7,316 bases of DNA from Bryobacterales bacterium (GTDB lineage Bacteria > Acidobacteriota > Terriglobia > Bryobacterales > Bryobacteraceae): NCBI GenBank assembly GCA_003132865.1, contig PKYZ01000662.1, forward strand, positions 1-7,316, given 5' to 3'. Every line of letters begins with the position of its first letter. Position 1 is the first letter of the stretch. A model generated the notes under the pieces. The model was not told the DNA's origin. It searched no databases and saw only the letters and a list, made by a program, of their open reading frames with translations. Positions 1 through 6,063 of this stretch are shown here, in pieces. Position numbers and translations under genes: made by a program.

Positions 1-202
1 CGCGAATCCCGCCAGCAAGCCTATTCTTTCACCAATCACTTGCCGATTCAACACCCAACTCTGGGCGTAGCCAAGCTGTTCCGTCTCTGGCGCTTACGCA
101 GATCCCGGTGTGGTTTCGCGAGCCGAGCCCTTCCGCACGTCTGAATCACCAACTGTTACCCGCATCAAGACTCGCAAGTGTAAGGAAATCCATGTGGTTA
201 CA

Positions 203-376
203 CCAAATCAGCGGCTTCGCAAACCCGTGCCACCGCCCACGGTGAGCGCCGATTTGCGAAAACACCATCCCAAACCATTGATTTCATTTACGAGAGAGAA
301 CGCCAAATCGACGGTTTCTTCGCAAACCGTCGGCTTCATCCGCGACAGGCCTCGATTTGCGGGAAAATCACCCCAG
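203..376. repeat. Degenerate two-copy tandem unit, about 100-103 bp period
   Basis: Three landmarks occur twice in the same order: CCAAATC (203 and 303), CTTCGCAAACC (215 and 318) and GATTTGCG (251 and 354). The last two are exactly 103 bp apart in both cases, and the first is 100 bp apart. The DNA between the landmarks is only loosely similar. Within each unit CGCAAA and TTTGCG are inverted relative to each other with about 30 bp between them. This may be an old duplication, a pair of protein-binding sites, or remnants of a structured repeat. No function is known to me. Confidence 0.4.
309..332. other. Perfect 9-bp hairpin downstream of rt-cas1
   Basis: CGACGGTTT (309-317) and AAACCGTCG (324-332) are exact reverse complements separated by the 6-nt loop CTTCGC. 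It lies about 130 nt beyond the rt-cas1 stop codon on the transcript. Neither strand has a T-run after the stem, so it is not a canonical intrinsic terminator. It could protect the 3' end, act as a protein-binding site, or be a remnant of a hairpin-type CRISPR repeat. Confidence 0.55.
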
Positions 377-463
377 TCAACCAAGCCCGCCATGCCGGTC
401 CAATCCTCTGCTGGTAAAGTACATAACTGCAGATTCGACCCGACGCCTCTTTTTCGCAAACCG

Positions 464-2776
464 TCACCAGGGCAGAACGTAGGTCTTGTAGCATTCCTGG
501 CCCTTAAAATGGCGTACCAGCAGTTGAGCCTGCTGCTCCATGACCCGCTCCAGTGGCAGCGACTCGCCATGATAGCGCGTGTCGGCTTGAAGCCGCTCCA
601 CAATCTTGCGTGCCAGGTCGCGCCGGGTTTCGCCATCCAAACCTTCTTCGGTCATTTTGGCTTCGATACCCAGATTGAGCCAGCCAAATGCGGTCCGGTC
701 GACTGCCGCCGCACGAAACTCCTCTATAAAATCGTACAACAAGCCGGCTTTGCCTTTCTGTGGCTTATGGAGGAAGCCAACATAAACGTTCAAACCGGCG
801 CGGACCAGCACATTCATCAGGCGCGAATACAGAATTCCGTAGCCGTAATTCAAGAGCGAATTCACCAGATCGGTGGCGCCGCGACGAACCCTGCCGTCAA
901 AGCCGGGCTTCCACCACAGCAAGCACCGGACCGCGGACCAGTAACTCGACGCCGCCTGACCCTCCGCGGCGAAGAGGCGGTTCCGCTCCAACTCCAGATC
1001 GTCGCCGAAGTTGCGCTGTAAGACCGAATCCCGGATGCCCTCCATTTCCTTTACGGCATGGTTGGCGACGGAAAGGAAATCGCCGTCGGAACGTCTCTCG
1101 GGATACTTCAAGTAATATCGCAGAAGGTTCCCCTGGTTGCGGATCTTGCCCGCCACAATGGTGCGCGCCAAGTCCAGACCCGCGCGGCTGGAGGCCATGG
1201 TGCTCTGGGCTAGCGAAAGTTGGTGTTCGGCCGGATCCGGCGCCCCCACGCGGACCAGCGGACGTCCGTCCGACCCGGCGAGTACGATGTTGATGCCGCG
1301 AGCAGACGCCTCGGACATCAGATCGCCCGATAGGGATACCGCCTTTGTCAGAAGAGTGATGTTACGGATCATGGACAGCGGAATCTCGGCTTCGCGCTTA
1401 CCGTCGCGGCGGATCAGCAATCGCTCGCCGGTCCTGCCCAAATAAGTTCCCGGATTCGTGACCAGGACCTCCTGGCGCTCCTCTTTCAGCTTCCGATATT
1501 CTTGCTTCCGCTGTTCAATGGCGTGCCGGGCCGCCGGCGAAAGCCCGCGCGCCGGTTCGGTCTCACGCTGCGGTCGGCTGCGTGCCAGGAGGAGTTCTGC
1601 CCACTTCAGCTTCTTGCGCGGATCGTTTGTAACAGGCAAGGCCATCTCTGACAGTGACGCCTTCAGTTCTGCAGCCGAGAGCTCTTTACCCGGCGCTTGG
1701 GAGCGAAAGCGTGCCAGCCAAGGTTGGAGTAGATCTGAAAGATGCTGCTCAAGCATGGCAAGTTGATCCCCCGTGTCGAGGCTCTTTCCGTAGTAGGCCC
1801 GCCAGCCCGCCACAGTTTCGCTGAGATCGCGCACCGCGTCCTTTATGTTGGAGGGGTTCTGGCGGAGGATTTCAGCCATTTTCAGCCGCTTTTGATTCAG
1901 CTTCTGTGGCGTCATCGTGCGGCGCCCATTTTGGAACCAGAAGCCTAGAAACTCGAAACCGTTATCTTCGGACGTGAACGAGCGGCTCTCTGCGTTGAGA
2001 AGCAGTCCGCAGTTCATGGATAGGAATGCTTCGGCGCGTTCGAAGGTATCTTTCACCTGAACCGGCTCAGTGCCCAACAAGAGGAAATTATCGGCGTACC
2101 GCACCCATTCCACCCCGCTTTGGTTCAGAAAACGGTCAAAGCCGGTCAGCGCGATGTTGGAAAGCAGCGGAGAAAGCGGGCTACCCTGGCCCACTCCGCG
2201 CCCCGAATCGACCAATTCGAAATCCCGCGCGATACCGATGTGAAGGTAAGTTTCGAGCAGGTCCAGAATGGGATTCTCAAACACGGTTTGCCGGACGTCA
2301 CGCAGGACGTGGTCGCGGTCGATGTTGGAAAAGAAGTCATCAATGTCGCCTGAAGCTATGCGAACCAGCCCCTGGCGCAAGCACTTCGTGACGCGCTCGA
2401 TTGCGGTCCAGGCACCCTTTCCCGGCCGATAGGCGTATGATTGCGCCAGGAACTGGCGCTCAAACAGCGGCGTCAGGAGCCGGTTGAGGGCAGTGAGGAC
2501 AATTCGATCTTCAGGACGGATCAGAGTGATGGGCCGCCGCTCTTCAGGGTGGTTGGGCTTGCGAATGAAAATAAGCGATGCAGGTTCGGGAATGAACGTG
2601 CGGCCCCGTAGCGCTGCGGCAAGCCGCTGGATCTCTCCGCCCCGCTTGCGGTCGAACGTTCGCAGTTCCTGCGGAACGTGATCCTTGGGATAGTGCGCCA
2701 GCACGTCGGACCAGGCGCGCTCGAGTTCTTGCGGGTTTGTCAGCCGCTGGAACAGATGCGCCTTGCGTTGGGTCAT
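464..2776 (-). CDS. cas1: Reverse transcriptase-Cas1 fusion protein (CRISPR spacer acquisition)
   Basis: This 770-aa protein joins a group II intron-like reverse transcriptase to a complete Cas1 integrase. RT signs: FIRKPNHPEERRPI near 70-83, motif A GDIDDFF at 143-149 (Asp144), motif B GVGQGSPLSPLLSNI at 194-208, active-site box YADN at 227-230, FEFLGF at 274-279, and a maturase-like thumb segment VAGWRAYYG at 322-330. A charged linker (about 400-436) leads to Cas1 from about 437. The Cas1 catalytic residues appear as Glu605 (AAEGQA), His670 (YVGFLHKP) and Asp682 with EEFR behind it. There is no N-terminal Cas6 domain, unlike the Cas6-RT-Cas1 forms. By family knowledge, Cas1 with Cas2 inserts spacers at the array leader end and the RT can allow RNA-derived spacers. 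The YADN box departs from the usual YADD. The ATG has AGGAGG 10 nt upstream. It follows cas2 by 30 bp in one operon. Identity is near certain; RT activity is open. Confidence 0.97.
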   Translation of the reverse strand: MTQRKAHLFQRLTNPQELERAWSDVLAHYPKDHVPQELRTFDRKRGGEIQRLAAALRGRTFIPEPASLIFIRKPNHPEERRPITLIRPEDRIVLTALNRLLTPLFERQFLAQSYAYRPGKGAWTAIERVTKCLRQGLVRIASGDIDDFFSNIDRDHVLRDVRQTVFENPILDLLETYLHIGIARDFELVDSGRGVGQGSPLSPLLSNIALTGFDRFLNQSGVEWVRYADNFLLLGTEPVQVKDTFERAEAFLSMNCGLLLNAESRSFTSEDNGFEFLGFWFQNGRRTMTPQKLNQKRLKMAEILRQNPSNIKDAVRDLSETVAGWRAYYGKSLDTGDQLAMLEQHLSDLLQPWLARFRSQAPGKELSAAELKASLSEMALPVTNDPRKKLKWAELLLARSRPQRETEPARGLSPAARHAIEQRKQEYRKLKEERQEVLVTNPGTYLGRTGERLLIRRDGKREAEIPLSMIRNITLLTKAVSLSGDLMSEASARGINIVLAGSDGRPLVRVGAPDPAEHQLSLAQSTMASSRAGLDLARTIVAGKIRNQGNLLRYYLKYPERRSDGDFLSVANHAVKEMEGIRDSVLQRNFGDDLELERNRLFAAEGQAASSYWSAVRCLLWWKPGFDGRVRRGATDLVNSLLNYGYGILYSRLMNVLVRAGLNVYVGFLHKPQKGKAGLLYDFIEEFRAAAVDRTAFGWLNLGIEAKMTEEGLDGETRRDLARKIVERLQADTRYHGESLPLERVMEQQAQLLVRHFKGQECYKTYVLPW

Positions 2777-2786
2777 ATTTTATCCG

Positions 2787-2792
2787 CCTCCT
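2787..2792 (-). promoter_or_regulatory. Shine-Dalgarno site of rt-cas1
   Basis: On the minus strand AGGAGG lies 10 nt before the ATG at 2776. It is a full match to the anti-SD core and fixes the start of the fusion at the first residue of the RT-like sequence. It excludes a longer N-terminal domain, because the cas2 stop is only 15 nt further upstream. Confidence 0.8.
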
Positions 2793-2806
2793 CATTTCAC
2801 AAACGG

Positions 2807-3073
2807 TCAAAACGTTTCCGACGGTCCCTTTCGTTCCCGGCCGAGGTTCTGGGAGCGGAAGAAGCAAGCGTCACAGAGCGGATACATGTCGACCCGGTCA
2901 CGGCGGGGATCAATCAAGGTCCGCAGCCGCTCAATGAGTTGGTTGGCGCGCTGCATCGTCAGTTCACACTCGAAGACACTATATTGCACGCGCAGACCGA
3001 AGTTCTTGACCGTGTTCATTACTTTCTCGCGCCTGCGGTCTTGCACGATATCGTAGGCCACCACGAAATGCAT
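2807..3073 (-). CDS. cas2: CRISPR-associated protein Cas2
   Basis: This is an 88-aa Cas2, a normal length for the family. It opens with the ferredoxin-like first strand MHFVVAYDI, which carries the conserved Asp8 after Tyr7. It continues with NTVKNFGLRVQYSVFEC (20-36), the typical second strand region, and ends in a YPLCDAC segment (64-70) often seen in type III and type I Cas2 proteins. Cas2 is the dimeric scaffold that holds two Cas1 dimers in the spacer-integration complex; its ancestral nuclease activity is not needed for integration in the systems studied. The gene is first in the operon and its stop lies 30 bp before rt-cas1, as expected for stoichiometric production. The start ATG has GGAGG 6 nt upstream. 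I see nothing broken in it. Confidence 0.95.
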   Translation of the reverse strand: MHFVVAYDIVQDRRREKVMNTVKNFGLRVQYSVFECELTMQRANQLIERLRTLIDPRRDRVDMYPLCDACFFRSQNLGRERKGPSETF

Positions 3074-3126
3074 TTTAATCCTCCGAAACCTTTCTGCAAG
3101 CTATATCATAATCAACATGGCGTCAA
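3074..3126. promoter_or_regulatory. Divergent cas2/cas6 control region with cas2 ribosome binding site
   Basis: Only 43 bp separate the divergent start codons of cas2 (3073) and cas6 (3117). On the minus strand GGAGG (3080-3084) is the cas2 Shine-Dalgarno. A possible cas2 promoter is TTGACG (3126-3121), a 17-nt spacer and TAGCTT (3103-3098), whose -35 box falls inside the first codons of cas6. On the plus strand an AT-rich TATATCATAAT (3102-3112) just before the cas6 ATG could be a -10 region, but no good -35 is visible and cas6 has no clear Shine-Dalgarno. The two promoters must overlap or compete. The Shine-Dalgarno is solid; the promoter boxes are inference. Confidence 0.45.
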
Positions 3127-4124
3127 ATTCAGAATTGCCGGACTGGCTCGGAAAGTTTTGGTGGCGCGAAGCATGGCTGACGCTCGAAGCCGCCGAGCCC
3201 GCGACTCTGCCGCCCTTCTTAGGTTCGACGCTCCGCGGCGCGCTCGGACACCTGCTGCGGGCGGCTCTCTGCGAAGGGTCCGGATGCGGCCATGAGTGCC
3301 ACCGTCCGGACACCTGCCGCTACTATTCGCTGTTCGAACAGAGCCGCAATGGTGCCAAACCGTTCCTGCTTCTGGCACCGTCTCCGCCTGGCTTGGAGGA
3401 GATCGCGATGGGCGGCCCGGTCAACCTGCCGTACCGAACTGGGCCGCCGCGTGATGGCGAAACAATTCCCACACTGCGCTGTGAGGCGGGATGGAAGTTC
3501 GATCCCGGTGGGACGCTCCGTTTCGGTCTGCGCCTCGTGGGAGTGGCATCCAATGCGTTGGCGGCGATCCTGGAAGCAGTGGAGCGATGCGGCCTAGCAG
3601 TCGGTGGCGCGCAGTTTCGGCTGTTGGCGGCGCGCGACAGTTCCGGACAGCTTCTGTATGACCGCCGGTTGCCAGCAGTACCCGTGCAAACGCCCTCCGC
3701 TCGTGCTTTGACGATCCAAAACGAAGTGGCTGGCCGGGTCCGGATTGTTTTTCTCTCTCCGACCGTCTTCAAGCTGGATCGGTCTCCCACATTTTCGCCT
3801 AAGGACTTCGCCACGCGATTCTTCGAACACAGCATAGGTCGGGCTGGACAGTTATATCGAACATGTTCAGGAGTTCGGCCGCCTTGGGTGGAAGCTCCGG
3901 CGGCACGCGCCGAGATGGTGGGCTACCGGCTATATCACTACGACCTTCCGCGCCACAGCTTCCGGCAAGACAAGTGGCTGGATTTCGACGGTGTAGTGGG
4001 TTATATCGATCTGGCAGGCGAACTCGGAGCCGCTATGCCCTGGGCTCGCGCGGCGGAGGTATTTCACTTCGGCCAGAAGGCTGCATTCGGTCTGGGCAAG
4101 GTACGAGTACTGGTGCTGCAATGA
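3117..4124 (+). CDS. cas6: Cas6 pre-crRNA processing endoribonuclease (RAMP family)
   Basis: This 335-aa protein is a stand-alone Cas6, which cuts CRISPR transcripts inside each repeat to release crRNA guides. The N-terminal part has LPPFLGSTLRGALGHLLR (31-48), typical of the type III-linked Cas6 group, then a four-cysteine cluster (Cys52, Cys57, Cys61, Cys67) in CGHECHRPDTC, which may bind a metal. The second RAMP half shows VRIVFLSPTVFK (208-219), FDGVVGYIDL (290-299) and the C-terminal glycine-rich loop HFGQKAAFGLGKVRV (317-331) that contacts RNA. I cannot name the catalytic residue with confidence. It reads away from cas2/rt-cas1 across a 43-bp gap. In related systems Cas6 is often fused to the N-terminus of RT-Cas1; here the functions are split. 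No Shine-Dalgarno is obvious, so it may be weakly translated or leaderless. Confidence 0.92.
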   Translation: MASNSELPDWLGKFWWREAWLTLEAAEPATLPPFLGSTLRGALGHLLRAALCEGSGCGHECHRPDTCRYYSLFEQSRNGAKPFLLLAPSPPGLEEIAMGGPVNLPYRTGPPRDGETIPTLRCEAGWKFDPGGTLRFGLRLVGVASNALAAILEAVERCGLAVGGAQFRLLAARDSSGQLLYDRRLPAVPVQTPSARALTIQNEVAGRVRIVFLSPTVFKLDRSPTFSPKDFATRFFEHSIGRAGQLYRTCSGVRPPWVEAPAARAEMVGYRLYHYDLPRHSFRQDKWLDFDGVVGYIDLAGELGAAMPWARAAEVFHFGQKAAFGLGKVRVLVLQ

Positions 4125-4280
4125 CCCACCTCAATTTACCTGGAAGTCGATAGCAGCATCAGCCAGACTCAATATATGTATTTGCGTGACTGACGTGACT
4201 CCGAGATTGATATGTCGTTCCGCTGAGGATCATCCCCGAGACTTGGCGGAATTTTAGGCTCGCTCTTCCACGGAGGCGAC

Positions 4281-4475
4281 TTGCCGGGAGTGACTCATCC
4301 GGCGCGGGGTCACCGTATAGCGTCGCAATTTGAGGCGCTTGCTGCTGGGCTCGTACCAGGGGACGGTCAGCCCAGAGAATCTAGAGACTACTACCTGGAT
4401 GAGTTCACGCTCCGGCGAAATCTACGCACCAGTGGCAAGGTCTCTTCACGGCTCGCACAGCAAGACGTGCTGTGA
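4281..4475 (+). pseudogene. Relic of an IS1595/ISXO2-type transposase C-terminus
   Basis: Three pieces in two frames together spell the end of an ISXO2-like DDE transposase. RGHRIASQ is read in one frame (about 4308-4331). RRLLLGSYQGTVSPENL follows in the next frame (4333-4383). DYYLDEFTLRRNL and SSRLAQQDVL return to the first frame (4387-4475, TGA). In intact family members, as I recall them, this reads as HRVASLLKRWLLGTHQG, then a DYYLDEFTFRFNRR segment. The two compensating frameshifts lie near 4330 and 4384. The DDE catalytic core upstream is gone, so the element is dead. A 7-bp hairpin (CACAGCA 4456-4462, TGCTGTG 4468-4474) overlaps the end. I saw no terminal inverted repeats. The relic shows that DNA beside cas6 once received a mobile element. 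Confidence 0.7.
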
Positions 4476-4572
4476 GACCCACGCTACTCTCTATACACGT
4501 CAGTTCATATACCTGCCTGCCTAATATTGACCAAATTTGCAGAATCATCTACACTTCACCTCAAAGGTCGAG

Positions 4573-4602
4573 TTATCATTTGCAGTCTCTCAAGCATATA
4601 AC
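4573..4602 (+). promoter_or_regulatory. Possible promoter of the 97-aa protein gene
   Basis: TTATCA (4573-4578) and TATAAC (4597-4602) are separated by 18 bp in an AT-rich stretch. Transcription would begin around 4609, only a few bases before the ATG at 4616, giving an almost leaderless mRNA. This would fit the absence of a Shine-Dalgarno site. The boxes are imperfect matches. Confidence 0.35.
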
Positions 4603-4615
4603 AATAACAATCTTT

Positions 4616-4909
4616 ATGCGGGAAGAAAATATTGACCACGTCTATAATTCTACTTTATCTGGTAAAGACAGGAAACCGACGTATGATGATTTGATGCAGT
4701 TGGAACGTGCCGAAATGACGGCACGAGAGGATCGGGATGCCGCCCAAGCTGAGTTCGAGACGGCTATACACGCAGCACAAAGCCATCCGCATCCGAGACA
4801 GGTAGAAACTGAAAGGCTTGCGGCATCTGAGGCGGCCAGACGGTGGCAAGAAGCCGCCGAAAAACTCCGCACGGCTCGTGCAAGACTTATAGCAGAACGA
4901 GGATACTAG
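4616..4909 (+). CDS. Small helical-hairpin (coiled-coil) protein, function unknown
   Basis: This 97-aa protein is not one I recognise. After a short polar N-terminus (1-22) it is almost entirely alpha-helical in character, rich in Ala, Glu and Arg: a first helix at about 23-54, a turn SHPHP (56-60), and a second helix at about 61-96. This pattern suggests an antiparallel helical hairpin or coiled coil with no signal peptide or membrane segment. The frame stays open for another 48 codons upstream, but that part reads from the AT-rich spacer and does not look like protein, so I chose the ATG at 4616. There is no Shine-Dalgarno; a promoter-like pair lies at 4573-4602. It stands alone between the transposase relic and an empty stretch. 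It may be a small regulator, an anti-defence or toxin partner, or an orphan of transferred DNA; nothing decides this. Confidence 0.55.
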   Translation: MREENIDHVYNSTLSGKDRKPTYDDLMQLERAEMTAREDRDAAQAEFETAIHAAQSHPHPRQVETERLAASEAARRWQEAAEKLRTARARLIAERGY

Positions 4910-5235
4910 GACTCCTGGCGCTTCCGGCCATTGTTTGTCCTGCTTCCAGGTCTAATCCCACCGTCCTTCGGGTGGTCAGCTTTCAGCAGGTAGCGGCGGC
5001 TTTCCCGTGTAGTTAAACACACCGGCGGCGGCATGCTTATGTCCCTTCGCGAACCGAGGGCGACGAGGATCTCAAGGCTAAGCGGGCTGAGCCAGCGCAG
5101 CAGCCGCTAACCTGGATGGGGATCGGGTGTCAAACCGGCTCTGGAAGTTGGAGACGAAATGCGAATTGCTGGATTGCTACCACAATTTCCTAAAACCTTG
5201 GCTGCCGGATCTCCGCCGGCCTGGAGTACGATGGC
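4910..5235. other. Stretch with no convincing gene
   Basis: I see no supported gene in these 326 bases. Short open frames exist on both strands (for example 42 codons on the minus strand, 4906-5034) but none looks like a protein or has a good start. A weak CCACC/GGTGG stem at 4958-4975 has no T-run after it. Confidence 0.4.
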
Positions 5236-5278
5236 GGCCCTCTGTCATCCCGCCACTGTGGCGGAATGTCAGAGGGCC
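5236..5278. repeat. 43-bp imperfect palindrome
   Basis: Two 19-nt arms, 5236-5254 and 5260-5278, are reverse complements at 17 of 19 positions around the 5-nt centre ACTGT, where A and T can also pair. The outer nine base pairs (GGCCCTCTG/CAGAGGGCC) and the inner five (CCGCC/GGCGG) are perfect. The right arm ends exactly at the stop codon of the broken minus-strand gene. No T-run follows on either side, so it is not a classic terminator. It resembles a REP/MITE-type palindrome or a transposon-derived element. Only one copy is in the window. Confidence 0.7.
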
Positions 5279-5753
5279 TATTCCGAAGGAGTGGATCGCT
5301 CGCCAAAGGATCTCAGACGGTCAACTATGTCCTGATACGAAAAGTTGGGAATGGCCCAGTTGATTTGGCTCGGCTCGAAAACGCCATTGTTCCAAGAGCA
5401 GCGGTAAATGTCGGCACCGAGGCCCTTGACCCAGAACTGCCTGAAATTCCAGAACTTAACTGCCAATGGCCCGTTCCTGCGCCTCCGCCAGCATTGAAGC
5501 ATTCTGTCGGACGGCAAAAGGAACCTTCACAGTCCCAGGCGTCCGGTGTGGTCGCGCCCGGCGGCAGCACATAAGGGGATGTGTCGAAAATCGACCGCTC
5601 CCTCTCGTACTTCGCACCGTAAACGATCAGGTACTCTTCGGTCTGATTCGTGCACTGGCCCCAGCCACGTCCGCGCAGGATGCGGAATGGCGGACGGGTC
5701 AGGTCGCCATAATCCAGATCGAACAGCAGCATGTCTTCCGGTCGGCACTTCAT
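5278..5753 (-). pseudogene. Frameshifted gene, hypothetical protein of about 159 aa
   Basis: Two adjoining minus-strand frames both look like real protein. The first part starts at ATG 5753 with MKCRPEDMLLFDLDYGDL and runs through EEYLIVYGAKYERERS to TPDAWDCEGSF. From about 5517 a second frame takes over with LPSDRMLQCW, continues through VKFWNFRQFWVKGLGADIY and INWAIPNFSYQDIVDRLRSF, and stops at TAG 5278-5280. One extra T in the T-run at 5516-5519 would join them as GSFLPSDRM, giving about 159 aa. The protein is rich in Trp, Phe and Tyr, looks soluble, and matches no family I can name. There is no Shine-Dalgarno near the ATG. Either the gene is decaying after a 1-base deletion or the base is missing through a sequencing or assembly error. 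A canonical XXXYYYZ slippery site is not present. Confidence 0.5.
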
Positions 5754-5762
5754 ACTGGGCAA

Positions 5763-5873
5763 TTATCCGATGATAGCGGCGCTAGCGTCACCACCGACTT
5801 CCACCGCAATCCGGATGTCGAACGCTGGCGACGGCGGTCTGCGCAGGTGGACTGCTCCGGCAAAGGCCATCAT
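5763..5873 (-). CDS. Possible small protein upstream of the broken gene
   Basis: A 36-codon frame begins with two ATGs (5873 and 5870) and reads MMAFAGAVHLRRPPSPAFDI, then RIAVEVGGDASAAIIG before TAA at 5763-5765. It ends 9 nt before the start of the broken gene, which could mean translational coupling. It may instead be the N-terminal part of that same protein separated by mutation. There is no good Shine-Dalgarno and no family I recognise. I include it because composition and spacing are gene-like, with low certainty. Confidence 0.2.
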   Translation of the reverse strand: MMAFAGAVHLRRPPSPAFDIRIAVEVGGDASAAIIG

Positions 5874-5984
5874 CTACTACTACCACAGGCAAATTTTCGC
5901 GAGTGCCGAAGTTGAGTAGTCGTGGCTTACCAATCGCCAGCTTCGAGCAATGCTCTGCTGCAAGGCTTCTAATTCTCCAAATCC

Positions 5985-6013
5985 TTGACTCTTTTCAACC
6001 GAGTCGCTATAGT
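5985..6013 (+). promoter_or_regulatory. Near-consensus sigma70-type promoter
   Basis: TTGACT (5985-5990) and TATAGT (6008-6013) each match the consensus at five of six positions and stand exactly 17 bp apart. Transcription would start near 6020, leaving a leader of about 44 nt before the ATG at 6064. It is the best promoter in the window and supports the 222-aa gene as real and expressed by the housekeeping sigma factor. Confidence 0.7.
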
Positions 6014-6063
6014 ACCAGCGAAAGGCCGGTTGGGCCGCATTTGTGCAATTACAATCTCCTCCC

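Larger units (their letters stand above)
1..463. other. Non-coding flank with clustered TTTGCGAA-like elements
   Basis: I see no convincing gene here. An open frame on the minus strand crosses the region but starts inside the RT-Cas1 gene in another frame and looks like no known protein. What stands out is a set of short related elements: TTCGCAAA at 216-223, 319-326 and 453-460, the reverse form TTTGCGAA at 253-260, and a variant TTTGCGGG at 356-363. I found no other exact TTTGCGAA or TTCGCAAA by eye in the rest of the window. The stretch lies directly downstream of rt-cas1, where a CRISPR array or leader could be expected, but there are no long conserved repeats with uniform spacers. Confidence 0.5.
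4125..4615. other. Gene-free spacer between cas6 and the helical-hairpin gene
   Basis: Apart from the transposase relic at 4281-4475 I see no gene. By eye the last third is lower in GC than its surroundings. A direct repeat CGTGACT occurs at 4185-4191 and 4194-4200. GGTCTC (4439-4444) and GAGACC (4474-4479) form an inverted pair around the hairpin at 4456-4474. No terminator is visible after cas6. Confidence 0.4.

Noticed and set aside
1..147. Open plus-strand frame at the left edge, possibly the tail of a gene
   Set aside because: Only 48 codons, arginine-rich and without recognisable features; not supportable.
200..463. CRISPR array next to rt-cas1
   Set aside because: The shared words are 8-13 bp, occur in both orientations and at unequal distances. 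A true array has 23-40-bp near-identical repeats in one orientation.
208..636. Minus-strand open frame that leaves rt-cas1 in another frame and runs through the downstream region
   Set aside because: It starts inside the Cas1 coding sequence in the wrong frame and the downstream part reads through the repeated TTTGCGAA elements, so it is most likely chance.
110..1021. Long plus-strand open frame of 303 codons
   Set aside because: More than half lies antisense to the conserved end of RT-Cas1, and the translation resembles no protein.
2678..3295. Plus-strand open frame of 205 codons across cas2 and its flanks
   Set aside because: It is antisense to cas2 and the start of rt-cas1, both of which are firmly identified.
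4958..4975. CCACC/GGTGG stem as a terminator after the 97-aa gene
   Set aside because: The stem is five base pairs and no T-run follows.
4906..5034. Minus-strand frame of 42 residues starting MPPPVCL
   Set aside because: Short, no ribosome binding site and no family resemblance; overlaps the stop of the helical-hairpin gene.
5159..5335. Plus-strand 58-codon frame starting MRIAGLLPQF with a GGAG five bases upstream
   Set aside because: It runs through the 43-bp palindrome and into the antisense of the broken gene, and the sequence looks non-coding despite the start signal.
5510..5530. Programmed -1 frameshift in the broken gene
   Set aside because: The bases around the T-run (CCTTTTG) do not make a canonical slippery heptamer, so a deletion or base error is simpler.
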